This document shows positions 7,765 through 17,044 of a stretch of 64,000 nt of DNA, one piece after another. This DNA is from JAAUUE01 sp943370025 (GTDB lineage Bacteria; Cyanobacteriota; Cyanobacteriia; Cyanobacteriales; JAAUUE01), in assembly GCA_943370025.1 (NCBI GenBank), contig CALRPI020000021.1, positions 1-64,000 of the forward strand. The letters are read 5' to 3'. The translations under genes and the position numbers were made by a program. Within the stretch, counting starts at the first letter, position 1. Each line of letters starts with the position of its first letter. A model generated the notes under the pieces. That model saw nothing but the letters and a program-made list of their open reading frames with translations. It made no database searches and was not told the origin of the DNA.

Positions 7765-9438
7765 ATGAGAGAACTTAGCCTGCGTGTCCGCATAGAAGGG
7801 TATGCAGAAAAAATCATTAAGGTAGATAAAAATCCTTTTATGATCGGGCGCTTACCAGAGTGTGATTTGCCCTTAATTTATATTGAGGTATCCCGCTACC
7901 ATGCCCGGATTTTAGGTTCTCATTCTGGAACTTGGTTGGTAGAGGATTTGGGTAGTACCAATGGCACGAAGTTGAATGATGCGATTATTTCTGCGCCCCA
8001 GAAGATTCGGGATGGAGATTTCTTGCAAATTGGCAATGTAGGAATGCACGTAATTCTTTCTAAGCCCCCCCGTGATGAGGCGCGAGAGCTATCTACAGAA
8101 GGCTTAACTATTATTCGGGATGTGAAATATCTGCAAGAGCAATGGCTCCAAGCAGAGGATCCTGATGACCAGTCTGCCACCCCAGAAAGGGCGATTGATC
8201 GCTTGAAAGAGCTAGTAAATATTGCCAAAGCCCTCAACTCCGCAGAATCCATTGAGGCAATTTTCTCTCAAGTCAAGGAAGTGGTATTTCGGGAACTCAA
8301 GGATATCGATCGCCTCGCCCTGTTGGTGGATGTCACCGCCACGGGTAAACTAGAACTCCTCAACGCTGCTAGTCGGCAGGCATCCTCCAAATCAGAACTA
8401 CTGACTGGGGAAGAATGGATTAGCCACACGATTTGTCAGGCAGTTTTTAATGAGCAAATTGCCATTAAAACCGCCAATGCTCAGGTGGACGATCGTTTCC
8501 AAGGGGAAAATAGCATTCTGGCTAAGGGTATATGTAGTGCTTTGGCGGTTCCTTTGTGGGATGAAAATAAAATCTTCGGGGTACTCTATGCCGATGCGCC
8601 TTCGGCGATCCATGACTGGCATCAGGGCGGGGAGGAAGATTTGAGTTTCTTTTCTACCCTAGCGAATCTAGTCGCCTCCGCAGTTCAGCGTTGGGTGTTG
8701 ACTAGGCAATTGCGTCAAGAAGAAACGATCCGTCGCAGCTTGGAGCGCTATCATTCCCCGGCTGTGGTGCAACAGATGATGGTGACTTCCTCTTTAGTCG
8801 ATAGCCGGATTGTCCCGGCAGAATTTGATATTAGTATTCTCTTTGCCGATATTGTTGGCTTTACTGCACTCTCGGAGCGCTTGAGTCCCCAAGAAATTTC
8901 TTCCCTATTGAATGCTTTTTTTGAGGAGATGCTCCAAGAAGTTTTTATGATGGGAGGGACTCTGGATAAGTTTATCGGGGACTGTATTATGACTTTTTTT
9001 GGCGCCCCAGAACCCCAAGTTGACCATGCCCAAAGAGCCACCCATGCCGCCCAAGGAATGCTCAGGCGTTTAGCCAAACTCAATGCTAGTAAAGTCCTGC
9101 CAGAGCCTTTAGAACTCAGGATTGCTGTCAATAGTGGCCGGGCGGTGGTGGGAGATGTAGGTAGTTCTCAGCGGGTTGACTACACTGCCTTGGGCGGGAC
9201 GATTAATTTGGCATCCCGGATGGAATCTATCTGTCCACCGGGTAAATGTGTCGTTAGTGAAGAGACTTACCTCCAATTGCAAGATTTTCAGAAGGATTTT
9301 CAGCCCTTGGGTCAGTATCGATTTAAGGGGATCGATCGCCCCATTCTCGTTTATGAAAGCATCATTACCTCTGCCGTTACTACCTACCATCCCCTAGATA
9401 ATCCTCGTCCCGCTCCTGATGTTCAGAAACGAGCTTAG
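7765..9438 (+). CDS. FHA-GAF-class III adenylate cyclase
   Basis: A 557-aa multidomain signalling enzyme. An N-terminal FHA domain (about 20-95, with GRLPECDLP, SRYHARI and STNGT) should bind phosphothreonine, a GAF domain (about 150-315) should sense a ligand, and a class III cyclase domain follows (about 350-545). Catalytic residues are complete: metal-binding Asp362 (FADIVGF) and Asp406, adenine-specifying Lys402 and Thr474, transition-state Asn481 and Arg485. Thr in place of the usual Asp is also found in cyanobacterial CyaB1-type cyclases. It should make cAMP from ATP; the FHA domain suggests control by Ser/Thr kinases, several of which lie nearby. Confidence 0.9.
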   Translation: MRELSLRVRIEGYAEKIIKVDKNPFMIGRLPECDLPLIYIEVSRYHARILGSHSGTWLVEDLGSTNGTKLNDAIISAPQKIRDGDFLQIGNVGMHVILSKPPRDEARELSTEGLTIIRDVKYLQEQWLQAEDPDDQSATPERAIDRLKELVNIAKALNSAESIEAIFSQVKEVVFRELKDIDRLALLVDVTATGKLELLNAASRQASSKSELLTGEEWISHTICQAVFNEQIAIKTANAQVDDRFQGENSILAKGICSALAVPLWDENKIFGVLYADAPSAIHDWHQGGEEDLSFFSTLANLVASAVQRWVLTRQLRQEETIRRSLERYHSPAVVQQMMVTSSLVDSRIVPAEFDISILFADIVGFTALSERLSPQEISSLLNAFFEEMLQEVFMMGGTLDKFIGDCIMTFFGAPEPQVDHAQRATHAAQGMLRRLAKLNASKVLPEPLELRIAVNSGRAVVGDVGSSQRVDYTALGGTINLASRMESICPPGKCVVSEETYLQLQDFQKDFQPLGQYRFKGIDRPILVYESIITSAVTTYHPLDNPRPAPDVQKRA

Positions 9439-9441
9439 GAG

Positions 9442-10182
9442 TTAAACCAACGACTGTTGGCTAAATAACCTGAGTAGCAAGGAGAAAACTCCAAAACCTA
9501 GGAGTAAAACTCCACTGAGGGGATTAATCCATCCCCCCCACTGACGTAATTGGAGCAGGTTTTTGATGGTGGCTGTAAAGGTTCCGGCAATGATCAGGGG
9601 GGTGGCATAGCCGATCGCATAGGTCAGCAATAGTATGCCGCCTAAGCCCAAATTTCCCGTCTTTGCTACCCAAGCCAACAGCGTTGCCAAAACCGGGGTA
9701 CTACAGGGAGAAGCCACGATGCCAAAGCTCAAACCTAAGAGGTACGATCGAACCCCTGGGGGCAAATTAGGCGAAATCCACTCCGTACCACCCCAACTAG
9801 GCAACCGAAGCGGCATAATTTCCAAGAGATTTAACCCCATCAAAATAGCCACAAAGCTGACAATAATCGGCAGCCCAAACCCCACCTGCCCATAAATTTT
9901 CCCTAGACCAGCAGCAATAATCCCCAAACCTGCCAAGGTTGTAGCCAGTCCCAAGGTGAACCAAGTAGATTGGAGAGCAGCTTGGCTTTTGCTTTTTGCT
10001 CCATACCCGCCCATATAACCAATGGTAATTGGCAGCATGGAAAGCATACAGGGAGAGAGACTGGTTAATAGTCCAGCCAAAAATATGATGCCAATACTCA
10101 CCAAGCTAATTTGCTCTAGCTGATGGCTGACTAAGTTATTGGCAAATTGTTCAAGTCGATAGAGTTGGAGTTGTATATCCAT
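9442..10182 (-). CDS. ccdA: Cytochrome c biogenesis protein CcdA (thiol-disulfide transmembrane carrier)
   Basis: A 246-aa membrane protein with six or so hydrophobic segments and the two redox cysteines of the CcdA/DsbD core: Cys45 in LSPCML and Cys160 in ASPCSTP. It passes electrons across the thylakoid membrane to keep apocytochrome c haem-binding cysteines reduced (system II, with CcsA/Ccs1). It lies only 2 bp downstream of the SpkB-like kinase on the same strand and is probably cotranscribed with it. It is convergent with the cyclase gene, 3 bp apart. Confidence 0.92.
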   Translation of the reverse strand: MDIQLQLYRLEQFANNLVSHQLEQISLVSIGIIFLAGLLTSLSPCMLSMLPITIGYMGGYGAKSKSQAALQSTWFTLGLATTLAGLGIIAAGLGKIYGQVGFGLPIIVSFVAILMGLNLLEIMPLRLPSWGGTEWISPNLPPGVRSYLLGLSFGIVASPCSTPVLATLLAWVAKTGNLGLGGILLLTYAIGYATPLIIAGTFTATIKNLLQLRQWGGWINPLSGVLLLGFGVFSLLLRLFSQQSLV

Positions 10183-10184
10183 AA

Positions 10185-11825
10185 TTAAATCTTCCCAAAA
10201 GCGCGTTTACCATTGGGCAAAACTGTCAGCCAGTTCATCTTTGCCTGCGCTAACTGATCCTCTGTCACCCTCGCCCCTGTTAAATTTGCTCCACTCAGGT
10301 TAGCATTTTTTAGATTTGCCTGACTAAGATTTGCCCCAATCAAGTTTGCTCCCCGTAAGATTGCGCCTTCTAGATTTGCCTGATGGAAAAATGCTTTTTC
10401 TAAATTCGCGTCTTGGAAATTTGCCCCCATCAGATTAGCTCGACAGAAATCTGAATTAGTGAGGTTAGCTTCCTGAAGGTTAGTCCGGGCTAATTTAGCC
10501 TGATTAAAAATAATCCGCCCTGATAGGTCTAGCTTTTGTAGATTTAATAAACTTAAATCCTGCCCAGCAAAGTCTCTTCGTCCCTTAGTGTAGGCTGTCA
10601 TGAAAGTTTGATAGTCTAGTTTGGGCTGGGGTTTTGGCTTCCCGCCACTAGAGCTTAAACCAGTTTTGGCGCCCCCTCCAGAACTCCCCGACAAGGAAGT
10701 TCGGGGTGAACCAACTCCTCCCTGTTGCTGCCGCGCCCGCCGCGCCCGGATTGCTTCTGCCATGCTTCCTGCTCCAGTCCCAGTCCTAGGACCCCCCGAA
10801 TTTAGACCAGCTAAATCTCCGGAAGAAGGCATCCCACCTTGTCTTCTATAGGCAGGGTTGGTGGGCGGAGGATTGTTGTTTTTGGCGGATAGACCTTGAG
10901 CCAGACTGTCAAGGTAAGGTTCCATATCCATTGCCCGGAGAATGTCATCGATCGATTGGTAGCGATGACGCACAGAAGCCTCTAGCAGTTTCTTGAGAAC
11001 ATTGGCAAAGTGGTCACTAATGCTGACGTACTGCTGCCACATCATTTCCCCTGTAGACGGGTTATAGTCAATGTCTTTAGGTGATTTTCCGGTGAGGAGA
11101 TAAATACACGTTACCCCGACAGCATAGAAATCACTGGCATAAACTGGGCGCATGGCCATTTGTTCTGGGGGAGCAAAGCCGGGAGTACCGATCGCAAACT
11201 GCGTCAAGGCTGTCTGGTCTGCTACCATCCCTGCACCAGCAACATTAGGATCAATTTGGCTATGTTTAACAGCCCCGAAATCAATCATCACTAATTTCCG
11301 GTCTTGCTCCCTGCGAATCAGGTTTGCCGGTTTGATATCTCGATGAATTACTTTTTGGCTATGAATATACCGCAGTAGGGGCAGAATTTCGCTGAGAAAC
11401 TGCTTAACTCCTGCTTCGCTAAAAGGACCATTCCGCTTCACTTCCTGTTGCAGAGTATAGCCAGCTACATATTCTTGGACTAAATAGAATTGATGTTTAT
11501 CTTCAAAGAAATCTAATAGGCTGGGGATTTGGGGATGGTTGCCAATTCTGCCTAGGGTTCTAGCTTCCCGTTCAAATAACTCCCGTGCCATTTCCATCAG
11601 TTGAGGGGCGTTAGCATTGGGGCGAAGCTGTTTAATCACGCAACAAGGTTCCCCCGGTAGGGTCATAATGTTGGCAAGATAGGTAGCCCCGAAGCCTCCC
11701 TGCCCCAAGGCTCGGTTAATTCGGTAGCGATCGCGAAGCAACAAATTAGAGCCACAAGCCTCACACACTTGGGCATTGGCAGGGTTTTTAGGTTGGGGAC
11801 AGTCTGGATTGAGGCAGTAGGTCAT
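10185..11825 (-). CDS. SpkB-like serine/threonine kinase with zinc ribbon and pentapeptide repeats
   Basis: A 546-aa protein. The N-terminal four-Cys motif (Cys4, Cys9, Cys21, Cys24) resembles a zinc ribbon. The kinase domain (about 34-300) has glycine loop GQGGFGATY, Lys65, HRD Asp163 and DFG Asp182, so it should be active. A low-complexity Gly/Ser/Pro linker follows, then at least 12 pentapeptide repeats (A[NS]LXX, about 430-530) that form a right-handed beta helix. This architecture matches Synechocystis SpkB, implicated in oxidative-stress and motility signalling. It sits upstream of ccdA in an apparent operon, and a degenerate paralogue lies just upstream (12268-13290). Confidence 0.9.
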   Translation of the reverse strand: MTYCLNPDCPQPKNPANAQVCEACGSNLLLRDRYRINRALGQGGFGATYLANIMTLPGEPCCVIKQLRPNANAPQLMEMARELFEREARTLGRIGNHPQIPSLLDFFEDKHQFYLVQEYVAGYTLQQEVKRNGPFSEAGVKQFLSEILPLLRYIHSQKVIHRDIKPANLIRREQDRKLVMIDFGAVKHSQIDPNVAGAGMVADQTALTQFAIGTPGFAPPEQMAMRPVYASDFYAVGVTCIYLLTGKSPKDIDYNPSTGEMMWQQYVSISDHFANVLKKLLEASVRHRYQSIDDILRAMDMEPYLDSLAQGLSAKNNNPPPTNPAYRRQGGMPSSGDLAGLNSGGPRTGTGAGSMAEAIRARRARQQQGGVGSPRTSLSGSSGGGAKTGLSSSGGKPKPQPKLDYQTFMTAYTKGRRDFAGQDLSLLNLQKLDLSGRIIFNQAKLARTNLQEANLTNSDFCRANLMGANFQDANLEKAFFHQANLEGAILRGANLIGANLSQANLKNANLSGANLTGARVTEDQLAQAKMNWLTVLPNGKRAFGKI

Positions 11826-12267
11826 TGCTGCTTCCTGGGTAAGACACTATTCACGCAAACTAGAAACTGAAGATGTTTCGGCCTAGTTAGATATTTGGGG
11901 ATATTTTCAAGGATCCTCAGGAGTACGCTGTTACTTTCTAATATAACTCTGTTTAGGTAAGAGTTAGGTGATGGGTTAAGGGATTTATTGTTTATTTAAT
12001 AGATTCTAATAGATATTTAGTTAACCAAGAGAAACCTCGCAATTCTAAATTTTTCCCTAGATTAATTGGCTACAAGCAAATAATGCACCTTGCAGAAGAT
12101 TAGCGATCGCTATGGTCTTCAAGTAATCATTATAAGTTTTCCTCATGCCAAATTTAAAAAAAGGGTGAAATCTTTTTTTAATTCAAATCCTGATCTAGCA
12201 ATCTACTCAAAATCCTATTTGTATCAAGGATTTGGCAAGCTGGTATCAGAAGTATTCCTCAAAAGAG
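11826..12267. other. Intergenic region, no gene seen
   Basis: An AT-rich 442-bp gap between the two same-strand kinase paralogues. An open frame on the + strand (12090-12278) runs into the pseudokinase gene and shows no family similarity. I see no repeat or RNA; the promoter of the downstream kinase-ccdA pair presumably lies here. Confidence 0.5.
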
Positions 12268-13290
12268 CTACTCGGTAGAACTTTTGAGCTGCTCCCGCCG
12301 CATCTGAATTGCTTCTGCCATGCTTCTTGCTCTACCACTATTCCCTGACTCCCCCGAGTTATTTTTGGTGAGCAAAGCTTGAACCAGATGATCGAGGTAA
12401 GGTTGCATATCCATCGCTCGGAGAATATCATCGATCGATTGGAAGCGGTGGCGGACTGATGGCTCTAGTAATTTTTTGAGGATGTTGGCAAAGTGGTCAC
12501 TGATATTGACGTACTGCTGCCACCTCATTTCCCCGGTGGAGGGTTTATAGTCAATGTCTTGAGGTGATTTTCCTGTCAAGAGGTAAATACACGTTACCCC
12601 GACAGCATAGAAATCACTGGCATACACTGGACGCATGACCATTTGTTCTGGGGCAGCAAAGCCGGAAGTACCGAGGTTACCGAAATCGATCCGAGCCATC
12701 GTATGTTCTGGGTGAGGAAAGCCAGAAGTGTTGAGTTTTCCGAAATTGATCATCACTAGTTTGCGGTCTTGCTCCCTGCGAATTAGGCTGGCGGGCTTGA
12801 TATTTCGATGAATTACTTTTTGGTTATGAATGTACCGCAGCAGGGGCAGAACTTCGCTCAGAAACTGCTTGACCCCTGCTTCACTGAAAGTCCCATTCCG
12901 CCTGACTTCCTGCTGTAGAGTATAGCCAGCCACATATTCTTGGACAAGATAAAATTGTTGGTTATCTTCAAAGAAATCCAACAGGCTGGGGACTTGGGGA
13001 TGATTACCAAGTCTGCCTAAGGTTCTAGCTTCTTGGGCAAATAACTCCCGCGCCATGTTCATGATTTGAAGGGTATGAGCATTAGGACGAAGTTGTTGAA
13101 TGACACAATAAGGTTCTCCCGGTAGGGTCATAATATTGGCAAGATAAGTCGCACCAGCACCTCCCTGCCCTAATGCTCGGTTGATGCGGTAGCGATCGCG
13201 GAGCCACAAATTAGAGCCACAAGCCTCACACACTTGGGCATTGACTGGGTTTTGAGGTTGGGGACAGGATGGCTTGAGGCAGTAGGTCAT
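12268..13290 (-). CDS. Pseudokinase, degenerate paralogue of the neighbouring SpkB-like kinase
   Basis: A 340-aa protein closely similar to residues 1-310 of the adjacent kinase, including the four-Cys N-terminus (Cys4, 9, 21, 24), so it arose by duplication. All three catalytic signatures are changed: Lys65 to Gln (CVIQQ), HRD Asp163 to Asn (HRNIKPA) and DFG Asp182 to Asn (INFGK). A ~60-bp internal tandem duplication in the activation segment creates a second DFG-like motif at about 202-204 (RIDFGN). The pentapeptide-repeat tail is missing. The reading frame is otherwise open, so it may be a kept regulatory pseudokinase rather than a dead gene. Confidence 0.85.
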   Translation of the reverse strand: MTYCLKPSCPQPQNPVNAQVCEACGSNLWLRDRYRINRALGQGGAGATYLANIMTLPGEPYCVIQQLRPNAHTLQIMNMARELFAQEARTLGRLGNHPQVPSLLDFFEDNQQFYLVQEYVAGYTLQQEVRRNGTFSEAGVKQFLSEVLPLLRYIHNQKVIHRNIKPASLIRREQDRKLVMINFGKLNTSGFPHPEHTMARIDFGNLGTSGFAAPEQMVMRPVYASDFYAVGVTCIYLLTGKSPQDIDYKPSTGEMRWQQYVNISDHFANILKKLLEPSVRHRFQSIDDILRAMDMQPYLDHLVQALLTKNNSGESGNSGRARSMAEAIQMRREQLKSSTE

Positions 13291-13368
13291 TTGATGTACC
13301 TATATTTAGGTGAAATTTAGGTAGTGGGTTAAGGTATTGGTTGATTATTCAATATAGCAATTCTAGAC

Positions 13369-13411
13369 GGGTTGAAAGGGATGCGCTCAGAGGGTGCGTC
13401 CCTTTCAACCC
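13369..13411. repeat. Intergenic palindrome
   Basis: Inverted repeat with 13-nt arms GGGTTGAAAGGGA / TCCCTTTCAACCC and a 17-nt centre, located upstream of the pseudokinase start. It has the same build as the other small palindromes in this genome; no function can be assigned. Confidence 0.6.
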
Positions 13412-13452
13412 TCAAAAATCCACAAATGATTTAGGATTGCGATCGGTTCTAA

Positions 13453-13532
13453 GAGGCTATTTATAAGGTCTGATTTTCCGCTCCCAGCGGGGGCGGAAAA
13501 TCAGACCTTATAGCCACTTTATAAATGACCTC
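13453..13532. mobile_element. 80-bp palindromic MITE, family A copy 2
   Basis: Ends GAGGCTATTTATAAGG / CTTTATAAATGACCTC, palindromic core, TAA on both sides (13450-13452 and 13533-13535). It lies in the 484-bp gap between the divergent pseudokinase and pheT genes, which contains no credible gene. Confidence 0.82.
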
Positions 13533-13774
13533 TAATAGGTATTCAATAAGAAATAGGATTATTTCTCAAAAAAATAATGTTTTTTGACATAGTTTGTCCT
13601 CCACAGCGTGAGATACATCCTTAACTGGTTTAATTCTTGTTTAATAACACCAAAGTAGGGGAAGTATTCCAGAATTTCTTGTCAGTGAAATTACTGAGGA
13701 GGTTGTTAATTACCTCAAAAAAGGTAAGATGGTCAAGGTTAATAGTAAAGCAATAATAAAGCAACATTAAATCA

Positions 13775-16234
13775 ATGCGGATTTCTTGGAACTGGCTGCG
13801 AGAACTAGTAGATATTCATCTAACTCCAGAGGAGTTGGCAGAAACCCTAACTTTTGCAGGATTTGAAGTAGAAGATATTGAAGACCGACGCACTTGGGCT
13901 GCGGGGGTAGTAGTGGGGAAAGTGCTGGCGATCGAACCCCATCCCAATGCCGATAAGCTCCGGGTCTGCCAAGTGGATGTGGGCAGTGGCAGTGCTTTGA
14001 ATATTGTCTGTGGGGCAGCCAATGTCCGGGCGGAGGCTCTAGTTCCGGTAGCAGTATCCGGGACGTATTTGCCTAAAATTGATTTAAAAATTCGTCCTTC
14101 TAAGTTGCGGGGGGTGCGATCGGAAGGGATGATTTGCTCCCTTTCAGAACTGGGTTTGGAAAAAACTTCTGAGGGGATTCATATTTTTGCTGAAGAAACC
14201 TTGGCGATCGGCACTGATGTCCGTCCTTTATTAGATTTAGATGATGTGATTCTTGACCTGACCGCTACAGCCAACCGGGCGGATGCCCTGAGCATGGTGG
14301 GAGTGGCGCGGGAGGTCGCAGCTTTGACTGGGGGACAACTCCACCTGCCTACTGTTGCAGAAATTTCTCTACCAGAAGGGGAGATTAGTCTGAATGTCAG
14401 GGAAACTACTGCCTGCCCTGCCTATCTGGGAACGGTAATTGAAGGCGTGCAGATTGCTCCGGCTCCTGCTTGGTTGCAACAGCGTCTGGCAGCGGCTGGA
14501 GTGCGTTCCATCAATAATGTGGTGGATGTGACTAACTATGTGATGTTGCAGTGGGGACAGCCCCTCCATGCCTTTGATGGCGATCGCCTAGCTCGCTTGG
14601 GCAACTCTGAGCAGGAAGCAGTCAAGCCGCCAACGATTGGGGTGCGTTTTGCTAGGGAAGAGGAAACTCTGAAAACCCTCGATGGCCAAACTCGCAACCT
14701 GCAACCTCAAAACCTGCTGATTACCGGCAATGACCAGCCGATCGCCCTCGCTGGAGTGATGGGGGGAGAAGAGACGGAAGTTTATGCCGGGACAACGAAT
14801 ATTGTCCTTGAGGCGGCTCTGTTTGAACCCATTGCTGTTCGCCGCTCTGCCCGCGCCCAAGGCATCCGTACCGAGTCTTCCTCGCGCTATGAGCGGAGTG
14901 TGAATCAGGCAGAACTAGAAATTGCCTGCAACTATGCGGTGGCTTTGATCTTAGAGGTAGCCGGAGGAAAGGCAGTTAGCCGCGCTGTATCCGATGATCG
15001 CCCGGATTATCGCGATCGAGCGATCGACCTCCGGTTGGCAAGGATTCATCATGTGTTGGGAGCAGTTAATCTGCCTGATGATGAGGTGGGAGAAATTACG
15101 GCGGCGGATGTGGAGCGGATTCTCACAGCACTGGGTTGTCAGCTAGAAGTTATCGAATCGGGAGATTTACCTGTATGGCGGGTGCGGGTTCCGCCCTATC
15201 GCTACCGGGATTTGGAACGGGAGATTGATCTGATCGAAGAAGTGGCTCGTCTTTATGGTTATGACAATTTCTGCGATCAGTTGCCAGAGCAGGCAGAGAT
15301 TGGCTACCTGTCTACTGATGAATTTCTCAAGCGCAAGATTCGAGCTTCTTTCAGATCCGCAGGGCTAACGGAATTAGTCCACTATACCTACGCTGTGGAT
15401 AAGTCCGCTGAGGCTGGGGGGATGGTGGCGATCGCTAATCCTTTATTTACCGAGTATGCAGTCCTGAGAAAGGATCTAATTCCGGGGTTGATGGCGGCTT
15501 TTGTCTACAACCAAGACCAAGGAAACGGGGCATTGAATGGTTTTGAAATTGGCAAGGTATTTTGGCGGGAAGAAGATGGCTTGCGGGAAGCTGATGCGAT
15601 CGCGGGGATTTTTGGCGGGGACTATTCCCAAGGTAATTGGGGGGAATATAGCCAAGGGGCGGGTCTGAACTGGTATGTGGCTAAGGGCTTACTGGAAGGG
15701 GTGTTTCAAAATCTGGGGGTGCAGGTAGAGTACCAACCAGATCAACAAAGCCATCTCCTCCACCCCGGTCGCACGGCATCCCTATGGATTTCTGGGCAAC
15801 GCTTGGGGCATTTTGGGGAAATTCATCCAGAAGTCCGGGCGCAGCAGGGAATGGTCGGCGGAATTTATGCCTTTGAGCTGGATCTGGAGACTCTGCTGAT
15901 GGCTTTGGATCGAGAAGATATTCTGATCCCCAAATTCCAAGTCTATGGCAGCTACCCCCAGAGCGATCGAGATATTGCCTTCTTTGCTCCCCTCAAGGTC
16001 ACCGCTGCTGAGATTACCAAGGTGATTCATCAAGCCGGGGGCAATTTGCTAGAATCCATCACCCTTTTTGATGAGTACCGGGGGCAGAATGTCCCAGAGG
16101 GGCAGCGGAGTTTGGCTTTTAGATTAGTCTATCGAGCGAGCGATCGTACCCTCACGGAGACAGAAATTGAACCAATCCATCAACAAATTCGGGAAGCTCT
16201 AGTAGAAAAATTTGGGGTGAATCTCAGAAGCTAA
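13775..16234 (+). CDS. pheT: Phenylalanine--tRNA ligase beta subunit
   Basis: An 819-aa protein, the usual length for bacterial PheT. It begins MRISWNWLRELVD and has the EMAP-like OB-fold tRNA-binding domain (about 40-150, with VGKVLAIEPHPNADKL), the B3/B4 editing domain (SINNVVDVTNY), the B5 domain and the C-terminal anticodon-binding FDX-ACB domain (YPQSDRDIAF). With PheS it charges tRNA-Phe. PheS is not in the window; separate pheS and pheT loci are usual in cyanobacteria. A long hairpin follows the stop codon. Confidence 0.97.
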   Translation: MRISWNWLRELVDIHLTPEELAETLTFAGFEVEDIEDRRTWAAGVVVGKVLAIEPHPNADKLRVCQVDVGSGSALNIVCGAANVRAEALVPVAVSGTYLPKIDLKIRPSKLRGVRSEGMICSLSELGLEKTSEGIHIFAEETLAIGTDVRPLLDLDDVILDLTATANRADALSMVGVAREVAALTGGQLHLPTVAEISLPEGEISLNVRETTACPAYLGTVIEGVQIAPAPAWLQQRLAAAGVRSINNVVDVTNYVMLQWGQPLHAFDGDRLARLGNSEQEAVKPPTIGVRFAREEETLKTLDGQTRNLQPQNLLITGNDQPIALAGVMGGEETEVYAGTTNIVLEAALFEPIAVRRSARAQGIRTESSSRYERSVNQAELEIACNYAVALILEVAGGKAVSRAVSDDRPDYRDRAIDLRLARIHHVLGAVNLPDDEVGEITAADVERILTALGCQLEVIESGDLPVWRVRVPPYRYRDLEREIDLIEEVARLYGYDNFCDQLPEQAEIGYLSTDEFLKRKIRASFRSAGLTELVHYTYAVDKSAEAGGMVAIANPLFTEYAVLRKDLIPGLMAAFVYNQDQGNGALNGFEIGKVFWREEDGLREADAIAGIFGGDYSQGNWGEYSQGAGLNWYVAKGLLEGVFQNLGVQVEYQPDQQSHLLHPGRTASLWISGQRLGHFGEIHPEVRAQQGMVGGIYAFELDLETLLMALDREDILIPKFQVYGSYPQSDRDIAFFAPLKVTAAEITKVIHQAGGNLLESITLFDEYRGQNVPEGQRSLAFRLVYRASDRTLTETEIEPIHQQIREALVEKFGVNLRS

Positions 16235-16236
16235 GG

Positions 16237-16293
16237 CAATATTAAAAGTAAATTTTCTCCCCCGAAGGGGGAGAAAATTTACTTTTAATATTG
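16237..16293. terminator. Bidirectional terminator, perfect 27-bp stem
   Basis: A perfect inverted repeat with 27-bp arms (CAATATTAAAAGTAAATTTT...) and a GAA loop sits between the convergent pheT and pilin-like genes. Its right arm overlaps the last codons and the TAA of the pilin-like gene. AT-rich outer parts give U-tracts in both directions, so it can end both transcripts. Confidence 0.85.
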
Positions 16294-16917
16294 ATAGTTA
16301 TAAACTTCGGTAGTTTGTCTGCCGCAGACTACTTGATTATCTCTGATCAATGGGGGGGCTGGTTGACTGGTGCCGGGGCGGTTGGCAACGCAGAGAATAG
16401 TGACTTTAGCCGCGCTGGAGGCAAAAACTCCCCCCACATAACTACGGAGTTCCCGCCGCCGGGGAATGCTATAGACTACGGCTGTATTGGATTCATTGTC
16501 TGTAAAATACTCATAACCATTGACGCTGGGCAGTTCAACTTGTAGGTCTTGGAGATTATTAGAAAAAGAATTTTGCTGGGAAAAGAAATTGCCTTGGGCG
16601 CGGAGGAGGGAATCTAGATAGGGTTCGATCGCATTTATCTCCCTATTGTTGGATGACTGGAAACCACAGCGATGAACTTGCTTGGAGTCTTGATTTGAAA
16701 TCGTCGGATCAAAGAAGGCGACGGTAATCTCGGCATTGTGAGTAGAGCAGCCTTGAGCAAGAGATTCGCCGTAAGCCTTGTTAGCACCAAAAATATTCAA
16801 AATCACGAGTGTAGCCATACTGCTGGAGGCTAAAGCCGCCAACTTAATTAGCCAGTGATTATTTATTTTCCGAGAATGGAGCATATTTATAATTGTGTAG
16901 GTTTGAGGTAGCGTCAT
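16285..16917 (-). CDS. Type IV pilin-like G/H family protein
   Basis: A 210-aa protein with an N-terminal hydrophobic segment (about residues 23-46) and a C-terminal region typical of the cyanobacterial pilin G/H family: a YLDSLLRAQGNFF helix, YSIPRRRELRSYVGGVFA, and two late cysteines (LCVAN, VVCGR). The canonical prepilin GF(T)LxE cleavage motif is absent, so it is probably an exported, membrane-anchored relative and not a fibre-forming pilin. The start is uncertain: ATG at 16917, or at 16884 (MLHSRK). Its stop lies inside the shared terminator. Confidence 0.7.
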   Translation of the reverse strand: MTLPQTYTIINMLHSRKINNHWLIKLAALASSSMATLVILNIFGANKAYGESLAQGCSTHNAEITVAFFDPTISNQDSKQVHRCGFQSSNNREINAIEPYLDSLLRAQGNFFSQQNSFSNNLQDLQVELPSVNGYEYFTDNESNTAVVYSIPRRRELRSYVGGVFASSAAKVTILCVANRPGTSQPAPPLIRDNQVVCGRQTTEVYNYQY

Positions 16918-16968
16918 AGTCTGGACTTATGCTTTGGGTTTGGAGATGGCGATCGTAGAGCGATCGGT

Positions 16969-17032
16969 AAATAAATCATTACTCCAGAATTTTGATCCGC
17001 AAATAAATCATTACTCCAGAATTTTGATCCGC
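16969..17032. repeat. Exact tandem duplication, 2 x 32 bp
   Basis: The 32-bp unit starting AAATAAATCATTACTCCAGA is present twice head to tail without a mismatch (16969-17000, 17001-17032), directly upstream of the ATG at 17045. A perfect copy indicates a recent duplication. It falls in the leader/promoter region of the downstream gene. Confidence 0.95.
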
Positions 17033-17044
17033 AGGAAAATTAGG

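Noticed and set aside
12090..12278. Plus-strand frame of 62 codons between the kinase paralogues
   Set aside because: No ribosome site or family pattern, and its end runs antisense into the pseudokinase gene.
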